DNA from: CAVVJA01 sp963801715
GTDB taxonomy: Bacteria > Actinomycetota > Actinomycetes > Mycobacteriales > Jatrophihabitantaceae
Direction: 5' to 3'
Length of the DNA: 64,000 nucleotides
NCBI GenBank assembly: GCA_963801715.1
Contig: CAWDGB010000014.1
Coordinates: forward strand, 124,001-188,000
Shown here: positions 24,616 through 33,068 of the stretch, piece by piece
Layout of the letters: each line of letters starts with the position of its first letter
Position numbering within the stretch: position 1 is the stretch's first letter
Position numbers and translations under genes: made by a program
The notes under the pieces: model-generated
What the model was told of the DNA's origin: nothing
Database searches by the model: none
Seen by the model: the letters and a program-made list of their open reading frames with translations, nothing else

Positions 24616-26088
24616 TCACAGCGAGCGGATCATTGCGTTGGCCCGGACCGGCTGAGGCAGGTCGGACCCGCCCATCAGTGCGGTATCCACTGCGGCAGCG
24701 CAGGCTCGGCCTTCGGCGATGGCCCAGACCACAAGACTGGCCCCGCGGGTCGCGTCTCCACACGCGTACACGCCCTCGGCGGTGGTGCGCCAGCCGTCGT
24801 CGATCGTGATGGTCCCACGGCGTGGTTCGGTCGCCGTGCCGAGCTCGGCGAGCAGCTGCGGAACGTCGGTTCCGACAAATCCCGCTGCCAGGAGAACGAG
24901 TTCCGCCGGAAGCTCCGCTCGCGAGCCGGGAACCGGGCGGAACTCCCGCTGACCGTCGACCCGCAGGATCTCTACTTCCTGCACGAGCACCGCGCGCACC
25001 GAGCCCGATTCGTCCGGGAGAAATTCGATCACCTCACGGGCCCAGGCCTCATGCACACCCTCGTCGTGGGCCGGAGAGATGCCCCGGCTGCTCGGCGCGG
25101 CGGGCCAGATCGGATTCACCAGGCTGGTCCGCGGCGCCGGCCGGGGATTGTGGTCGAGAACGGTCACCGTGACGGCACCCTGCCGGTTCGCTGTGCCGAG
25201 GCAATCGGCCGCCGTGTCCCCACCGCCGATGATGATTACGTGCTTACCAGCCGCGTCGATGTCCGGCTTGGCGATGTCGCCCGCCTGCACTCGATTGCCC
25301 AAAGGCAGGTACGTCATGGCCTGATGGATGCCGGCCAGGTTCCGACCTGGGATGGCCAGCTCGCGCTGCCGCAACGCCCCGACCGCGAGTACCACCGCGT
25401 CGTAGTCGCGGCGGAGGGTGCGCACGTCGGTCGGCTGTATGTCGGTCTCGGGTCGGAACACCGTGCCCTCGGCGACCATCTGCTGGAGTCGCCGATCGAT
25501 GATGTCTTTGGGCATCTTGAAGTCGGGGATGCCGTATCGAAGCAGTCCGCCGATCCGGTCGTCGCGTTCGAAGACCGTTACGTCATGGCCGGCACGCGTC
25601 AGCTGCTGGGCTGCAGCCAGCCCTGCCGGGCCGGAGCCGACGACTGCGACACATTTTCCGGTTCGACCGGACGGTGGCGCAGGCGCCACGTCCCCGTCGT
25701 CGAACGCTCGCTCGACAATGGATATCTCGATCTGCTTGATCGTGACCGGATCGGTGTTCAGTGCGAGAACACAGGCCGGTTCGCACGGTGCGGGGCAGAT
25801 CCAGCCGGTGAACTCCGGAAAATTGTTCGTCGCATGCAACCGCTGGCTGGCCGTCGCGAAATCCCCCCGCGCGACGTACTCGTTCCACTCGGGGATCAGG
25901 TTGCCCAAGGGGCATCCACTGTGGCAGAAGGCAACTCCGCAGTCCATGCATCGGGCGGCCTGCTGCTCGACGACGTCCGCAGGCGACCTCAGGTATATCG
26001 GTCGCCAGTCGCGTACCCGCTCCGCGGCCGGTCGCTTGGGCGTGTCCTCACGCGCATGCTTCAGGAAGCCCTGCGGGTCGTGTGCCAC
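24616..26088 (-). CDS. gltD: Glutamate synthase small (beta) subunit GltD
   Basis: GltD takes electrons from NADPH through FAD and iron-sulfur clusters and passes them to GltB, which makes glutamate from glutamine and 2-oxoglutarate. The 490-residue protein has the N-terminal cysteine region (RCMDCGVAFCHSGCPLGN; CPAPCEPAC), the FAD-binding VAVVGSGPAGLAAAQ near residue 147, GGLLRYGIPDFKMPK, the NADPH site VIIIGGGDTAADCLG, and the C-terminal FAD motif GVYACGDATRGASLVVWAI. GTG start at 26088 with an AAGGGTGG-like ribosome site. gltB, normally just upstream, is not here, so it is either elsewhere or this is a stand-alone GltD-like oxidoreductase. Confidence 0.92.
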   Translation of the reverse strand: MAHDPQGFLKHAREDTPKRPAAERVRDWRPIYLRSPADVVEQQAARCMDCGVAFCHSGCPLGNLIPEWNEYVARGDFATASQRLHATNNFPEFTGWICPAPCEPACVLALNTDPVTIKQIEISIVERAFDDGDVAPAPPSGRTGKCVAVVGSGPAGLAAAQQLTRAGHDVTVFERDDRIGGLLRYGIPDFKMPKDIIDRRLQQMVAEGTVFRPETDIQPTDVRTLRRDYDAVVLAVGALRQRELAIPGRNLAGIHQAMTYLPLGNRVQAGDIAKPDIDAAGKHVIIIGGGDTAADCLGTANRQGAVTVTVLDHNPRPAPRTSLVNPIWPAAPSSRGISPAHDEGVHEAWAREVIEFLPDESGSVRAVLVQEVEILRVDGQREFRPVPGSRAELPAELVLLAAGFVGTDVPQLLAELGTATEPRRGTITIDDGWRTTAEGVYACGDATRGASLVVWAIAEGRACAAAVDTALMGGSDLPQPVRANAMIRSL

Positions 26089-26249
26089 GTACCACCCTTT
26101 CGGCGGTCGTCCTCTGGCCGGTCTGACGGTCCGGTTCGGAGAAGCGTCCGGCTTGGCGAACCGTCGGTCGACGAGACGACGCCGGCCCGTGACCCTATCT
26201 CACAGTCTAATGGCGGTCACCCTGGGCGATCGATGGGACGGATCCCCGC

Positions 26250-26972
26250 TCAGGCGACTCGCTGGCCTACCGACGATGTCGCGAGCCGTACAAAGATGTG
26301 GTCGCTCTCGCCGCGAGTCAAGGTGGCGCGTTCGCCCCCGCCATCGACCGTGACCCCATCGGCGGTCGGTGAGACGAGGAGCTGTCGGCCGGGTAGCAGC
26401 CCCGCCATGCTCAGTCGCTTCATTACGGCGGCATCCGACTGGAGTTGCTCGCTGATCCGGTCGACGATGATCGCGGTTTCGGCTGACTGGGTCGCCGCCG
26501 TCAGGCTGAGGAGCGGCTCGGTCGACGCAGCTGCGGCGTATGGCAGTCCCAGGTCCTCGAGACCGGGAATGGGGTTGCCGTGCGGGCAGACCAGGGGCTT
26601 GTCGACGAGCGCAAGGATGCGACGTTCCACCGCGTCGCTCATGACGTGTTCCCACCGACAAGCCTCGATGTGTACCTGCTCCCACTCCAGGCCGATCACG
26701 TCGGCGAGCAGGCGTTCGGCCAGTCGATGCTTACGCATGACGGCGACCGCCTCCCGCCGTCCCTGATCGGTCAGCTCCAGGTGTCGATCGTCAGCGACAT
26801 GGACGAGTCCGTCCCGCTCCATACGGGCCACCGTCTGGCTTACCGTGGGACCGCTCTGGTTCAGCCGTTCGGCGATGCGGGCACGGAGGGGCACAACGCC
26901 CTCCTCCTCGAGCTCGTACACGGTCCGCAGGTACATCTCGGTCGTGTCGATGAGCTCGCTGTGGTGACTCAC
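26250..26972 (-). CDS. ideR: Iron-dependent repressor IdeR (DtxR family)
   Basis: IdeR binds DNA with Fe2+ and controls siderophore and iron storage genes. The 240-residue protein has all three DtxR domains: winged helix (TTEMYLRTVYELEEEG; LNQSGPTVSQTVARMERDGL), metal-binding dimerisation domain, and C-terminal SH3-like domain (PGRQLLVSP, DHIFVRLA). Metal ligands are present: M13, H82, E86, H101, C105, E108 and H109 (the HIEACRWEH segment). DtxR rather than MntR is favoured by the Cys at 105 and by synteny, ideR next to sigB as in mycobacteria. No clear iron box was seen in its own upstream region. Confidence 0.93.
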   Translation of the reverse strand: MSHHSELIDTTEMYLRTVYELEEEGVVPLRARIAERLNQSGPTVSQTVARMERDGLVHVADDRHLELTDQGRREAVAVMRKHRLAERLLADVIGLEWEQVHIEACRWEHVMSDAVERRILALVDKPLVCPHGNPIPGLEDLGLPYAAAASTEPLLSLTAATQSAETAIIVDRISEQLQSDAAVMKRLSMAGLLPGRQLLVSPTADGVTVDGGGERATLTRGESDHIFVRLATSSVGQRVA

Positions 26973-27059
26973 GAGCGGCCCTCTTTCACCGGTAGCTGCT
27001 CACATCGTAGAGCCACAGCCCCGTCACGGAGTCTGCGTTCCGAGCGTTCTCGGCGCTGA

Positions 27060-28391
27060 TTACTCCAGGTAGTCGCGGAGCGCCTGGGCGCGCGACGGAT
27101 GGCGCAGCTTGGCCATCGTCTCTCGCTCGATCTGCCGGATGCGCTCCCGGGAGAGCTTGAACGCGCGGCCGATCTCGTCCAGTGTCCGGGGCTGCCCGTC
27201 GTCTAGCCCGTATCGCATTCGGACCACGGCGGCTTCCCGGGCCTCGAGCGTGCCGAGCACCGAACGCAGCTGGGTGCGCATCAACCCGGCCTCGACGGCG
27301 GCCTCGGCCGCTGGAGCGGTGTCGTCGGCAATGAAGTCGCCGAGCGCAGCGTCGTCATCCGTACCGACGGTCTGATCCAAGCTGACCAGGTCGCGCGAGA
27401 GGTCGATGAGCTCCCGAATTCGATCCTCTGGGACGTCGAGCTCAGCCGCGAGCTCCGCGTCGGTCGCTTCCCGACCCAGACTCTGATTCATCTCGCGGCG
27501 CAGCCGCTGCAGCTTGTTGACCTGCTCGACGAGATGGACCGGTAGGCGGATCGTGCGGGACTGATCGGCCATGGCTCGGCTGATCGCCTGTCGAATCCAC
27601 CAGGTCGCGTACGTCGAGAACTTGAAGCCCTTGGTGTAGTCGAACTTCTCGACGGCCCGGATGAGACCGAGGTTGCCTTCCTGGATGAGATCGAGGAAGG
27701 GCATCCCGTGACCGGTGTAGCGCTTCGCGAGGGACACCACGAGGCGAAGATTGGCGCGAAGCAGGTGATCCTTCGCGCGGCTGCCGTCGATGACCAGTGC
27801 GCGCAGATCGCGCCGGCGCGCCGCACTGAACGAGTTCGAAGCGGTCAACAGGTGCTCGGCATACAGGCCGGCCTCGATTCGCTTGGCCAACTCGACCTCG
27901 TCGGCTGCCGTCAGCAGCGGCACCTTGCCGATCTCGTTGAGATATACCCGGACCAGGTCGGCGGAGGCCGCTGCCTCGTCCAGGTCGGCGAGCGTCGCAC
28001 CGCTTGCGACCGCTACCCCGTCATCGCCGGCGTCCGACTCGACGAGCAAGCGCCACGGCGTCGGGGGCGTCGAGGGACGGCCGTCCCCGGAATCGGTCAA
28101 GCTGTCCGCCGGACCGGGCCGTTCAGCAGCCTTGGACTTGGGCGCCTTGGCGGTGGAGCGCTTGCCGACGCCGGCGCCGTTGGGACGCTCGTCGGCCTCC
28201 TGCTTGGTATCGCGGGCTGGCAGATCCGTATCGACAATCACCGCCGCGTCCTCGGCGGGGCGAGGCGCAGTGGGCTCGGCCGCAGGCGTCGCCCGACGCG
28301 CGGACCGATGACCGCGTGCCGCGATGCGAGGCTCGCGAGTGGAGCCTGACCGCCCACTTGCGTGGGCACCAGCCGTACGAGACGTTGTCAC
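27060..28391 (-). CDS. sigB: Principal-like RNA polymerase sigma factor SigB
   Basis: A group 2 sigma-70 factor of 443 residues. Regions: 1.2 (ADLVRVYLNEIGKVPLL), 2.1-2.4 (LRANLRLVVSLAKRYTGHG, EKFDYTKGFKFSTYATWW), 3 (LVEQVNKLQRLRREMNQSLG) and 4.2 (RTLDEIGRAFKLSRERIRQIE). Identity to SigA in this window is very high in regions 2 and 4, so the promoter sets should overlap. Position beside ideR identifies it as the SigB type (stress/stationary phase). The N-terminal 130 residues are disordered, Ala/Pro/Arg-rich and long for SigB. GTG at 28391 was chosen; a TTG at 28439 is possible but weak. Confidence 0.93.
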   Translation of the reverse strand: MTTSRTAGAHASGRSGSTREPRIAARGHRSARRATPAAEPTAPRPAEDAAVIVDTDLPARDTKQEADERPNGAGVGKRSTAKAPKSKAAERPGPADSLTDSGDGRPSTPPTPWRLLVESDAGDDGVAVASGATLADLDEAAASADLVRVYLNEIGKVPLLTAADEVELAKRIEAGLYAEHLLTASNSFSAARRRDLRALVIDGSRAKDHLLRANLRLVVSLAKRYTGHGMPFLDLIQEGNLGLIRAVEKFDYTKGFKFSTYATWWIRQAISRAMADQSRTIRLPVHLVEQVNKLQRLRREMNQSLGREATDAELAAELDVPEDRIRELIDLSRDLVSLDQTVGTDDDAALGDFIADDTAPAAEAAVEAGLMRTQLRSVLGTLEAREAAVVRMRYGLDDGQPRTLDEIGRAFKLSRERIRQIERETMAKLRHPSRAQALRDYLE

Positions 28392-28471
28392 TAGAGACAG
28401 ACCACCTAGATCGTGATGTGCTTCAGGCCGTACCACCAATTCGTGATAAGCGGTCCGGAAGGTTCACTATT

Positions 28472-28494
28472 ACCAACGTTCAACCAGCGTTGGT
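28472..28494. promoter_or_regulatory. Inverted repeat upstream of sigB
   Basis: ACCAACG (28472-28478) and CGTTGGT (28488-28494) form a perfect 7-bp dyad with a 9-base spacer, centred about 90 bases before the sigB start and before the dtd end at 28606. It may be an operator or a small terminator; no family assignment. Confidence 0.3.
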
Positions 28495-28605
28495 GTTCCC
28501 CATCAACGGCGGCATGTAACGAGTCTCTCAGCGCCGTCACAGCAGGCCAACGGGGTTCGCCGCCGAGTCCGGCTGCGCTCAGGTAAGTATAGATTCAGCG
28601 CTGCA

Positions 28606-29031
28606 TCAGACCTCGAGCAGCAGCGTGACCGGCCCGTCGTTGACGAGACTCAGCCGCATATCCCCGCCGAACATGCCGGTCGCGACCCGAGCCCCCCGCG
28701 CTCGCAGCGCGCTGACGAATGTCTCGACCAGCGGTTCGGCAACGTCTCGACCAGCGGCTGCGGCCCATGTCGGACGCCGCCCCTTACGTGCGTCGCCATA
28801 GAGAGTGAACTGGCTCACAACGAGGACGGCTGAGTCCGCAACATCCGCGATCGATTGCTCGTCCCGCAGCAGCCGCACCTCGTAGACCTTTCGGGCCAAT
28901 TGCGCCGCCTCTGCACTGGTGTCGGTGTGAGTTACCCCGACCAGGACAACCAGGCCGATCCCGATGGCCCCCACCGTCTGACCGTCGATGCTGACCGACG
29001 CTCCCCGTACTCGCTGCACGAGCGCTCGCAC
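28606..29031 (-). CDS. dtd: D-aminoacyl-tRNA deacylase Dtd
   Basis: Dtd removes D-amino acids (and glycine from tRNA-Ala) wrongly attached to tRNA. The 141-residue product has the family start (RALVQRVRGASVSIDGQ), the active-site SQFTLYGDARKGRRPTW near residue 75-95, GMFGGDM and the C-terminal NDGPVTLLLE motif (here SLVNDGPVT). The GTG at 29031 was chosen as family start; the open frame extends to 29193 but the extra 54 residues are Arg/Gly-rich with no conservation. Confidence 0.95.
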   Translation of the reverse strand: MRALVQRVRGASVSIDGQTVGAIGIGLVVLVGVTHTDTSAEAAQLARKVYEVRLLRDEQSIADVADSAVLVVSQFTLYGDARKGRRPTWAAAAGRDVAEPLVETFVSALRARGARVATGMFGGDMRLSLVNDGPVTLLLEV

Positions 29032-29198
29032 CGGACCTCGCTCCCAACCGAACCGCCTTCCCCGTCGGAGGCGCCGCGGTGCTGATCGTGGCACTCCCGC
29101 CAAGTGCTGTCGGCCGGCGGTCCGTCCGGTCCCGGAACGATCGGTCATATCTGCTGCGATATCCGCCACTGGGCCTCGATGAGGTGTATCCATGAGAT

Positions 29199-29603
29199 GT
29201 GAACCGACGGCATCGAGATCACCCGGTGCTGATTACTGATGCGCCGGTCAATCCGGACGATGAGCTCGACCGTCGGCGGCGCCGCTACGGGATCATGATG
29301 GCCCTGCGGACGTTGTGTGTGATCGGCGCCGCACTGGTCTACCACGTGTCGCTATGGCTGGCCCTGGCATTCATCGTGGGCGGCGCCGTCCTGCCGTGGT
29401 CTGCGGTGATCCTCGCCAACGACCGGCCGCCGAGGAACCGCGGGCGCCTCCCTCATCGGGTTGGGCGTTCGGACCGGGAGCTGCCGAGCGGCGGAGAAGG
29501 ATCGCACGATCGAGGGCTGACCGCCGCGCTGCGGCGTGGGCCGAGCAGCCGCCGGGCTGGGGTGGCACATGGGCAGTCGGCCGAGGAGAGGTTGGCTCGA
29601 TAG
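29199..29603 (+). CDS. DUF3099 membrane protein, possible +1 frameshift near its end
   Basis: A small actinobacterial inner-membrane protein. It starts LITDAPVNPDDELDRRRRRYGIMMALR, split as family start and basic loop, followed by two transmembrane helices (TLCVIGAALVYHVSLWLAL; AFIVGGAVLPWSAVILAND) and the DRPP turn. The 134-codon frame runs on to 29603 as Arg/Gly-rich sequence. One base out of frame at about 29493 the end would read ELPSG-EKDRTIEG and stop at 29520, which looks more like a natural end; this is tentative. It sits in the sigB-DUF3099-DUF3039 order of mycobacteria (Rv2709-type). Function unknown. Confidence 0.78.
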   Translation: MNRRHRDHPVLITDAPVNPDDELDRRRRRYGIMMALRTLCVIGAALVYHVSLWLALAFIVGGAVLPWSAVILANDRPPRNRGRLPHRVGRSDRELPSGGEGSHDRGLTAALRRGPSSRRAGVAHGQSAEERLAR

Positions 29604-29646
29604 CATCGCCCCAGCGGCCGTCGACTGGGGTGGCACAATCGGGCCT

Positions 29647-29886
29647 GTGACGAGCACCGAAACCCTTGAGTCGCCGAAAACCTCCGACGCCGACACTGGC
29701 GACGAGCTCTTTCACTATGTACGCAAGGCGAAGATCGCCGAAAGCGCTGTTATGGGCACGTTCGTGCAGGCCCTGTGCGGCGAGGTCTTTCCCGTGACCA
29801 AGACGCCGAAACCGGGCTCGCCGGTGTGTCCCCGGTGCAAGGAGATCTACGACAGCCTGCCACCGGGCGGCGGGTCCGACGGCTGA
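29647..29886 (+). CDS. DUF3039 zinc-ligand protein
   Basis: The 79-residue protein matches the actinobacterial DUF3039 family: DELFHYVRKAKIAESAVMGTFV at the start, QALCGEVFPVTKTPKPGSP, then VCPRCKEIYDSL. H23, C44, C61 and C64 could bind one metal ion. GTG at 29647 is the family start. Rv2708c-type position. Its last 40 bases overlap, in antisense, the tail of the YihY gene. Function unknown. Confidence 0.87.
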   Translation: MTSTETLESPKTSDADTGDELFHYVRKAKIAESAVMGTFVQALCGEVFPVTKTPKPGSPVCPRCKEIYDSLPPGGGSDG

Positions 29887-31070
29887 CGGCGGCGCCGCCC
29901 CAACCGGAACGGTCCGGATCCCACCGCTGGGCTATTTACTGGGGCGGCGGCTCCGGTTTCCTGAGGCCTGGACGGTTGAGTAACGCCGGTTCCCCGGGAA
30001 TCAGGGACTTGTGCGATCGGGTCGACGGATCGTGCCACCGGATCAGCAGGTCGAACTAGTGGGTCGGGAGGCCAAGGCGGGTCAGCGGATTGCGCGATCG
30101 GCTCGGGGCCCGACGACGGCTTGTCCTTCTCCAGCCGGATCCACCGTCGAGGGTGCAGGGCCCGAGGCCGGCGCTCCCGCGAGGGCCACATGTACTCGAT
30201 CGCCGCGTTGAACTCCGCGCCGAACAGCACGCCGAGCGCCAGCACGAACAGGAACAGCAGGGCGGCGATCGGCCCAGCGAGCGTCCCGTACGCGTGGCTT
30301 TGATGGACGATGAACGTGATATAGCTGCGCAGGCCGGCGGCGCCGCCGAAGAACACCGCGAACGCCAACACCGCACCGGGCACGCCGCGGTGCCACGGCA
30401 GCCGCCGCGGCGGCGCGAGGTGATACAGCGTCGTCAGACCGATCAGTAAGAGAACGACGAGCGTCGGATAGTAGGCGCCGTTCACGATCGAACGGGCCGT
30501 GCCGCGGGCAGTCTCCGGAAAGAGATTGACGACCACTCTCGGACTCAACACCAGCAGCGGCAGCGCGATAACGCCGATCAGGACCATGCCGAGAAACAGG
30601 CCGAGCGCCAACAACCGGCTACGTACGGCACCGCGCTGATCGCGCATGTCGTAGGCAATCGTGATCGTGTTGACATAGGTAGCGGTACCCGATGAGCCGG
30701 CCCACAGCGCGAGGATGAAGCCGATGCTGATCAGGCCGGCGCGCTGGCCGTGCAGGACCTCGTTGAGCGTCGGAGCGATCGTCTCGTTCACGAACTCGCT
30801 ACTGAAACCGCGGCTGAGCGCCCCTTCGATCTGGGCCTGTACCCGCGTGACGGTATCCGGCCCGAACCAGTTGGCCACATACCCGAGTGACGCGATGCTG
30901 GCCAGGATGAGCGGCGGCAAGCTGAGCAACTGCCAGAAGGCCGCCTCCGCGGACAGGCCCAGTATTCGGTCGTGCCACGCTTTGGACACCGTGCGGCGCA
31001 GCAGGGCTCGCACACGGTGACCAGCGCTCACAGTGGACCAGTCTGCCGAACGAGTGGAAGGCTGCCGCAC
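29847..31070 (-). CDS. YihY/virulence factor BrkB family membrane protein
   Basis: The 407-residue protein has a six-helix YihY core (residues about 30-300): LGLSAEAAFWQLLSLPPLILASI, LISIGFILALWAGSSGTATYVNTITIAYD (two parts of one helix region), LGLFLGMVLIGVIALPLLVL, YPTLVVLLLIGLTTLYHLAP, AVLAFAVFFGGAAG and PIAALLFLFVLALGVLFGAEFNA. The C-terminal 100 residues are disordered, Pro/Asp-rich, with imperfect PxDPxx(R/Q)xxDP repeats. GTG start at 31070. Rv2707-type position. Molecular function unproven; earlier labels as ribonuclease BN are wrong. Confidence 0.9.
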   Translation of the reverse strand: MRQPSTRSADWSTVSAGHRVRALLRRTVSKAWHDRILGLSAEAAFWQLLSLPPLILASIASLGYVANWFGPDTVTRVQAQIEGALSRGFSSEFVNETIAPTLNEVLHGQRAGLISIGFILALWAGSSGTATYVNTITIAYDMRDQRGAVRSRLLALGLFLGMVLIGVIALPLLVLSPRVVVNLFPETARGTARSIVNGAYYPTLVVLLLIGLTTLYHLAPPRRLPWHRGVPGAVLAFAVFFGGAAGLRSYITFIVHQSHAYGTLAGPIAALLFLFVLALGVLFGAEFNAAIEYMWPSRERRPRALHPRRWIRLEKDKPSSGPEPIAQSADPPWPPDPLVRPADPVARSVDPIAQVPDSRGTGVTQPSRPQETGAAAPVNSPAVGSGPFRLGRRRRQPSDPPPGGRLS

Positions 31071-31093
31071 GCCGCGGCTGTGGCGTGTCGTCG

Positions 31094-31819
31094 CTAGGCA
31101 TCATCCGGCGCTCGCGACACGGCGAGCGGTGCGTCCTCCGGTTGCGGCTGAAAGCGGTAGCCCATCCCCGGTTCGGTGATCAGATATCGAGGCTGGCTGG
31201 GTTGCGGTTCGAGCTTGCGCCGCAGCTGCGCCATGAATATCCGCAGGTAGCTGGGATCCGTGTGCTCCGGCGCTCCGCGCAAGTCGGTCAGCAGCGCGCG
31301 CGACGTCACCAGCCGGCCCGGCTGACGCATGAGAGCCCGCAACAAATGCCACTCGGTCGGCGTGAGGTGAATACGCTCGCCGTTCGAGCGGGTCGCGGTA
31401 GTGGCCGCGAGGTCGACGGTGACGTCTCCGAGCTGGATCGCTGCCGCTTCGACGGCCGGCTCCGTCCGGCGGGTTACGGCGCGCACCCGCGCCAGCAGCT
31501 CCTGCATGCTGAACGGCTTGGTGACGTAGTCATCGGCTCCGAGGTCGAGCGCTTGCACCTTGTCCGAGCTGCCGATGCGGGCCGAGAGCACGATGATCGG
31601 GGTGTCGGCGTGGGCGCGGACGCCACGGATCACGTCGACACCCGAAACGTCCGGCAGCCCGAGATCCAGGACGATGAGATCTGGTCGGTCCCGGGCCGCC
31701 GAGGTGAGCGCCTCGGTGCCGGTCCGTGCCTGGACCACCTCATAGTCGCGGGCCGTGAAGTTCATCGCCAGCGCGCGCAACAAGGTCGGCTCGTCGTCGA
31801 CGATGAGAACTCGAGGCAC
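31094..31819 (-). CDS. kdpE: KdpE-type response regulator
   Basis: An OmpR-family regulator of 241 residues: receiver domain (acidic pair D8/D9 in VDDEP, phospho-acceptor D52 in IVLDLGLPD, K in VTKPF) and a winged-helix DNA-binding domain (LTPTEWHLLRALMRQPGRLVTS; DPSYLRIFMAQLRRKLE; PRYLITEPGMGYRF), whose sequence is KdpE-like. It is expected to be phosphorylated by KdpD and to activate kdpFABC at low K+ or high osmolarity. Unlike the common kdpDE order, it lies on the opposite strand about 1.2 kb before kdpF and 6 kb from kdpD. Confidence 0.9.
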   Translation of the reverse strand: MPRVLIVDDEPTLLRALAMNFTARDYEVVQARTGTEALTSAARDRPDLIVLDLGLPDVSGVDVIRGVRAHADTPIIVLSARIGSSDKVQALDLGADDYVTKPFSMQELLARVRAVTRRTEPAVEAAAIQLGDVTVDLAATTATRSNGERIHLTPTEWHLLRALMRQPGRLVTSRALLTDLRGAPEHTDPSYLRIFMAQLRRKLEPQPSQPRYLITEPGMGYRFQPQPEDAPLAVSRAPDDA

Positions 31820-31828
31820 GCCTTTCGG

Positions 31829-32659
31829 TCAGCCGATCTCGGCCGGGAACGAGCGCGCCGATCGGAACAGCGTCGCCCGTTGGGCCAGCGCGAGCGCGGT
31901 CAGCTGGAGCAACGGCAGCCGCAAGAGAAGTACTCCGGCCGCTCCCGCGAGGGGCGCGACGACCCACAGGGCCGCCGTGCCCAGGACGAGCACCCGGCGG
32001 CGCGCCACAGCGTCTCGGTGTCGGAGCCGGATGATCACTGCCGCAGTAACGAGCGCGAGCACCTCCGCGCTCCACAACAGGTAGGCGCTGCGAGTGCCGC
32101 CCAGCCACTGCTGCGGCAACACCCCACTGAACAAGGCGACCCCGACGGCGACCCGGGTGGCTATCTGACGAGCCCGAGGCTCGCGCGGCGGTTGCGGGTC
32201 GTAGCAGGAGAGCTCGCTCGGCGGGTGATCCGCGAGTAGCTGGTCGACGTCCGGCTCCACCACCGCGGTGGGGTAGCGGGCAGTCACCGCGTGACGCAAA
32301 TACTCCGGCACCTTCGGCGACATCCAGATCGCTTCGATGCGTGCCTTTCCCGCCCGGACGCCGCGCGAGCCGGCGATGACCCGACCCCAGCACGCGACGA
32401 CAGCCAGCACATGACGCGCATGCGGATACTCATCCGCGGCGCGGGCGGACGCGTAGGCGTAGAAGCCGCACGTGCACTCGGGATCCGGCGCGCCGTGGTC
32501 GGGATCGTCGGGAGTGACCCGACATCGGGCCGTGTTGGTGCCGTCGACCCATGCCTGATCGCTGAACAGCGGGTACAGCGTCCCGTCCGGGCCGACGCGG
32601 AAACTGCGCACGGCTCGGATCTCGCCGACCTGTGGCTCGAACCCTGCGAACGCGTCCAT
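31829..32659 (-). CDS. Hypothetical membrane protein with N-terminal Cys domain
   Basis: The 276-residue protein has two parts. Residues about 1-150 are soluble, with CTCGFYAYAS near 63-72 and VVACWGRVIAGSRGVRAGKARIEAIW (positions about 87-112), a pattern I associate with unannotated proteins common in actinobacterial accessory regions. Residues about 165-265 hold three or four hydrophobic helices (IATRVAVGVALFSGVL, YLLWSAEVLALVTAAVII, VLVLGTAALWVVAPLAGAAG). Nine bases separate its stop from the kdpE start, so it is probably co-transcribed with kdpE. Function unknown; the link with the Kdp system is by position only. Confidence 0.72.
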   Translation of the reverse strand: MDAFAGFEPQVGEIRAVRSFRVGPDGTLYPLFSDQAWVDGTNTARCRVTPDDPDHGAPDPECTCGFYAYASARAADEYPHARHVLAVVACWGRVIAGSRGVRAGKARIEAIWMSPKVPEYLRHAVTARYPTAVVEPDVDQLLADHPPSELSCYDPQPPREPRARQIATRVAVGVALFSGVLPQQWLGGTRSAYLLWSAEVLALVTAAVIIRLRHRDAVARRRVLVLGTAALWVVAPLAGAAGVLLLRLPLLQLTALALAQRATLFRSARSFPAEIG

Positions 32660-32673
32660 AACCGTGGCAGCGG

Positions 32674-32814
32674 CTACGAGCTAGGTTGTGGCTCTCGAAC
32701 GGGCTCCGCCGGCTCGGACGCGGGGGAGCGCGCCGGTGGATGCTCCTCGACGCGATCCGGCTCCGTCAACGGAAGGACTTCGATCCGACGGCGCTCGTCA
32801 CCTATGTCTCCCAT
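32674..32814 (-). CDS. Small acidic Pro-rich protein (46 residues)
   Basis: Read on the minus strand from ATG 32814: MGDIGDERRRIEVLPLTEP, then an acidic, Pro/Glu-rich tail ending REPQPSS. The short basic-then-acidic-proline layout resembles small proteins that I have seen near the previous type of gene in actinobacterial accessory DNA. It stops 14 bases before the start of the 276-residue membrane protein on the same strand. It explains part of an otherwise empty 409-bp gap. No strong ribosome binding site; overlapping plus-strand frames are shorter and less biased. Confidence 0.45.
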   Translation of the reverse strand: MGDIGDERRRIEVLPLTEPDRVEEHPPARSPASEPAEPVREPQPSS

Positions 32815-32980
32815 GGCTTCACGCTAGGCCGCCGAGCGGCGAAGCGCCACGCCCTAACGCGCGGATCGCCGCGGCGTGACCGGGTTCGCACTGCCACCCA
32901 CATCGCGTAGCCAAACCGCGAGGGGTCCGTGACGAAGCCGTGAGGGCGCGGCGCAAAATCGCGCATCGCGACGTTTGCCA

Positions 32981-33001
32981 CCGGTTCACTAAGTGAGCCG
33001 G
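32981..33001. promoter_or_regulatory. Inverted repeat in the kdp promoter region
   Basis: Arms CCGGTTCAC (32981-32989) and GTGAGCCGG (32993-33001) around TAA, with one mismatch. It is centred about 78 bases before the first small kdp ORF. A KdpE operator is the obvious guess; the sequence does not resemble the T-rich E. coli site. Confidence 0.35.
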
Positions 33002-33068
33002 CGGCGCTGCGGTCGGCGGTTCGTGGCGTTCGACCTCGGATCCGGATGCCCACAAGGAGGCCATCGTC

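Noticed and set aside
24580..26766. 728-codon plus-strand frame
   Set aside because: It is antisense to gltD and ideR, both clearly conserved; the translation is Arg/Gly-rich with no recognisable domain. Long antisense frames are normal at this GC content.
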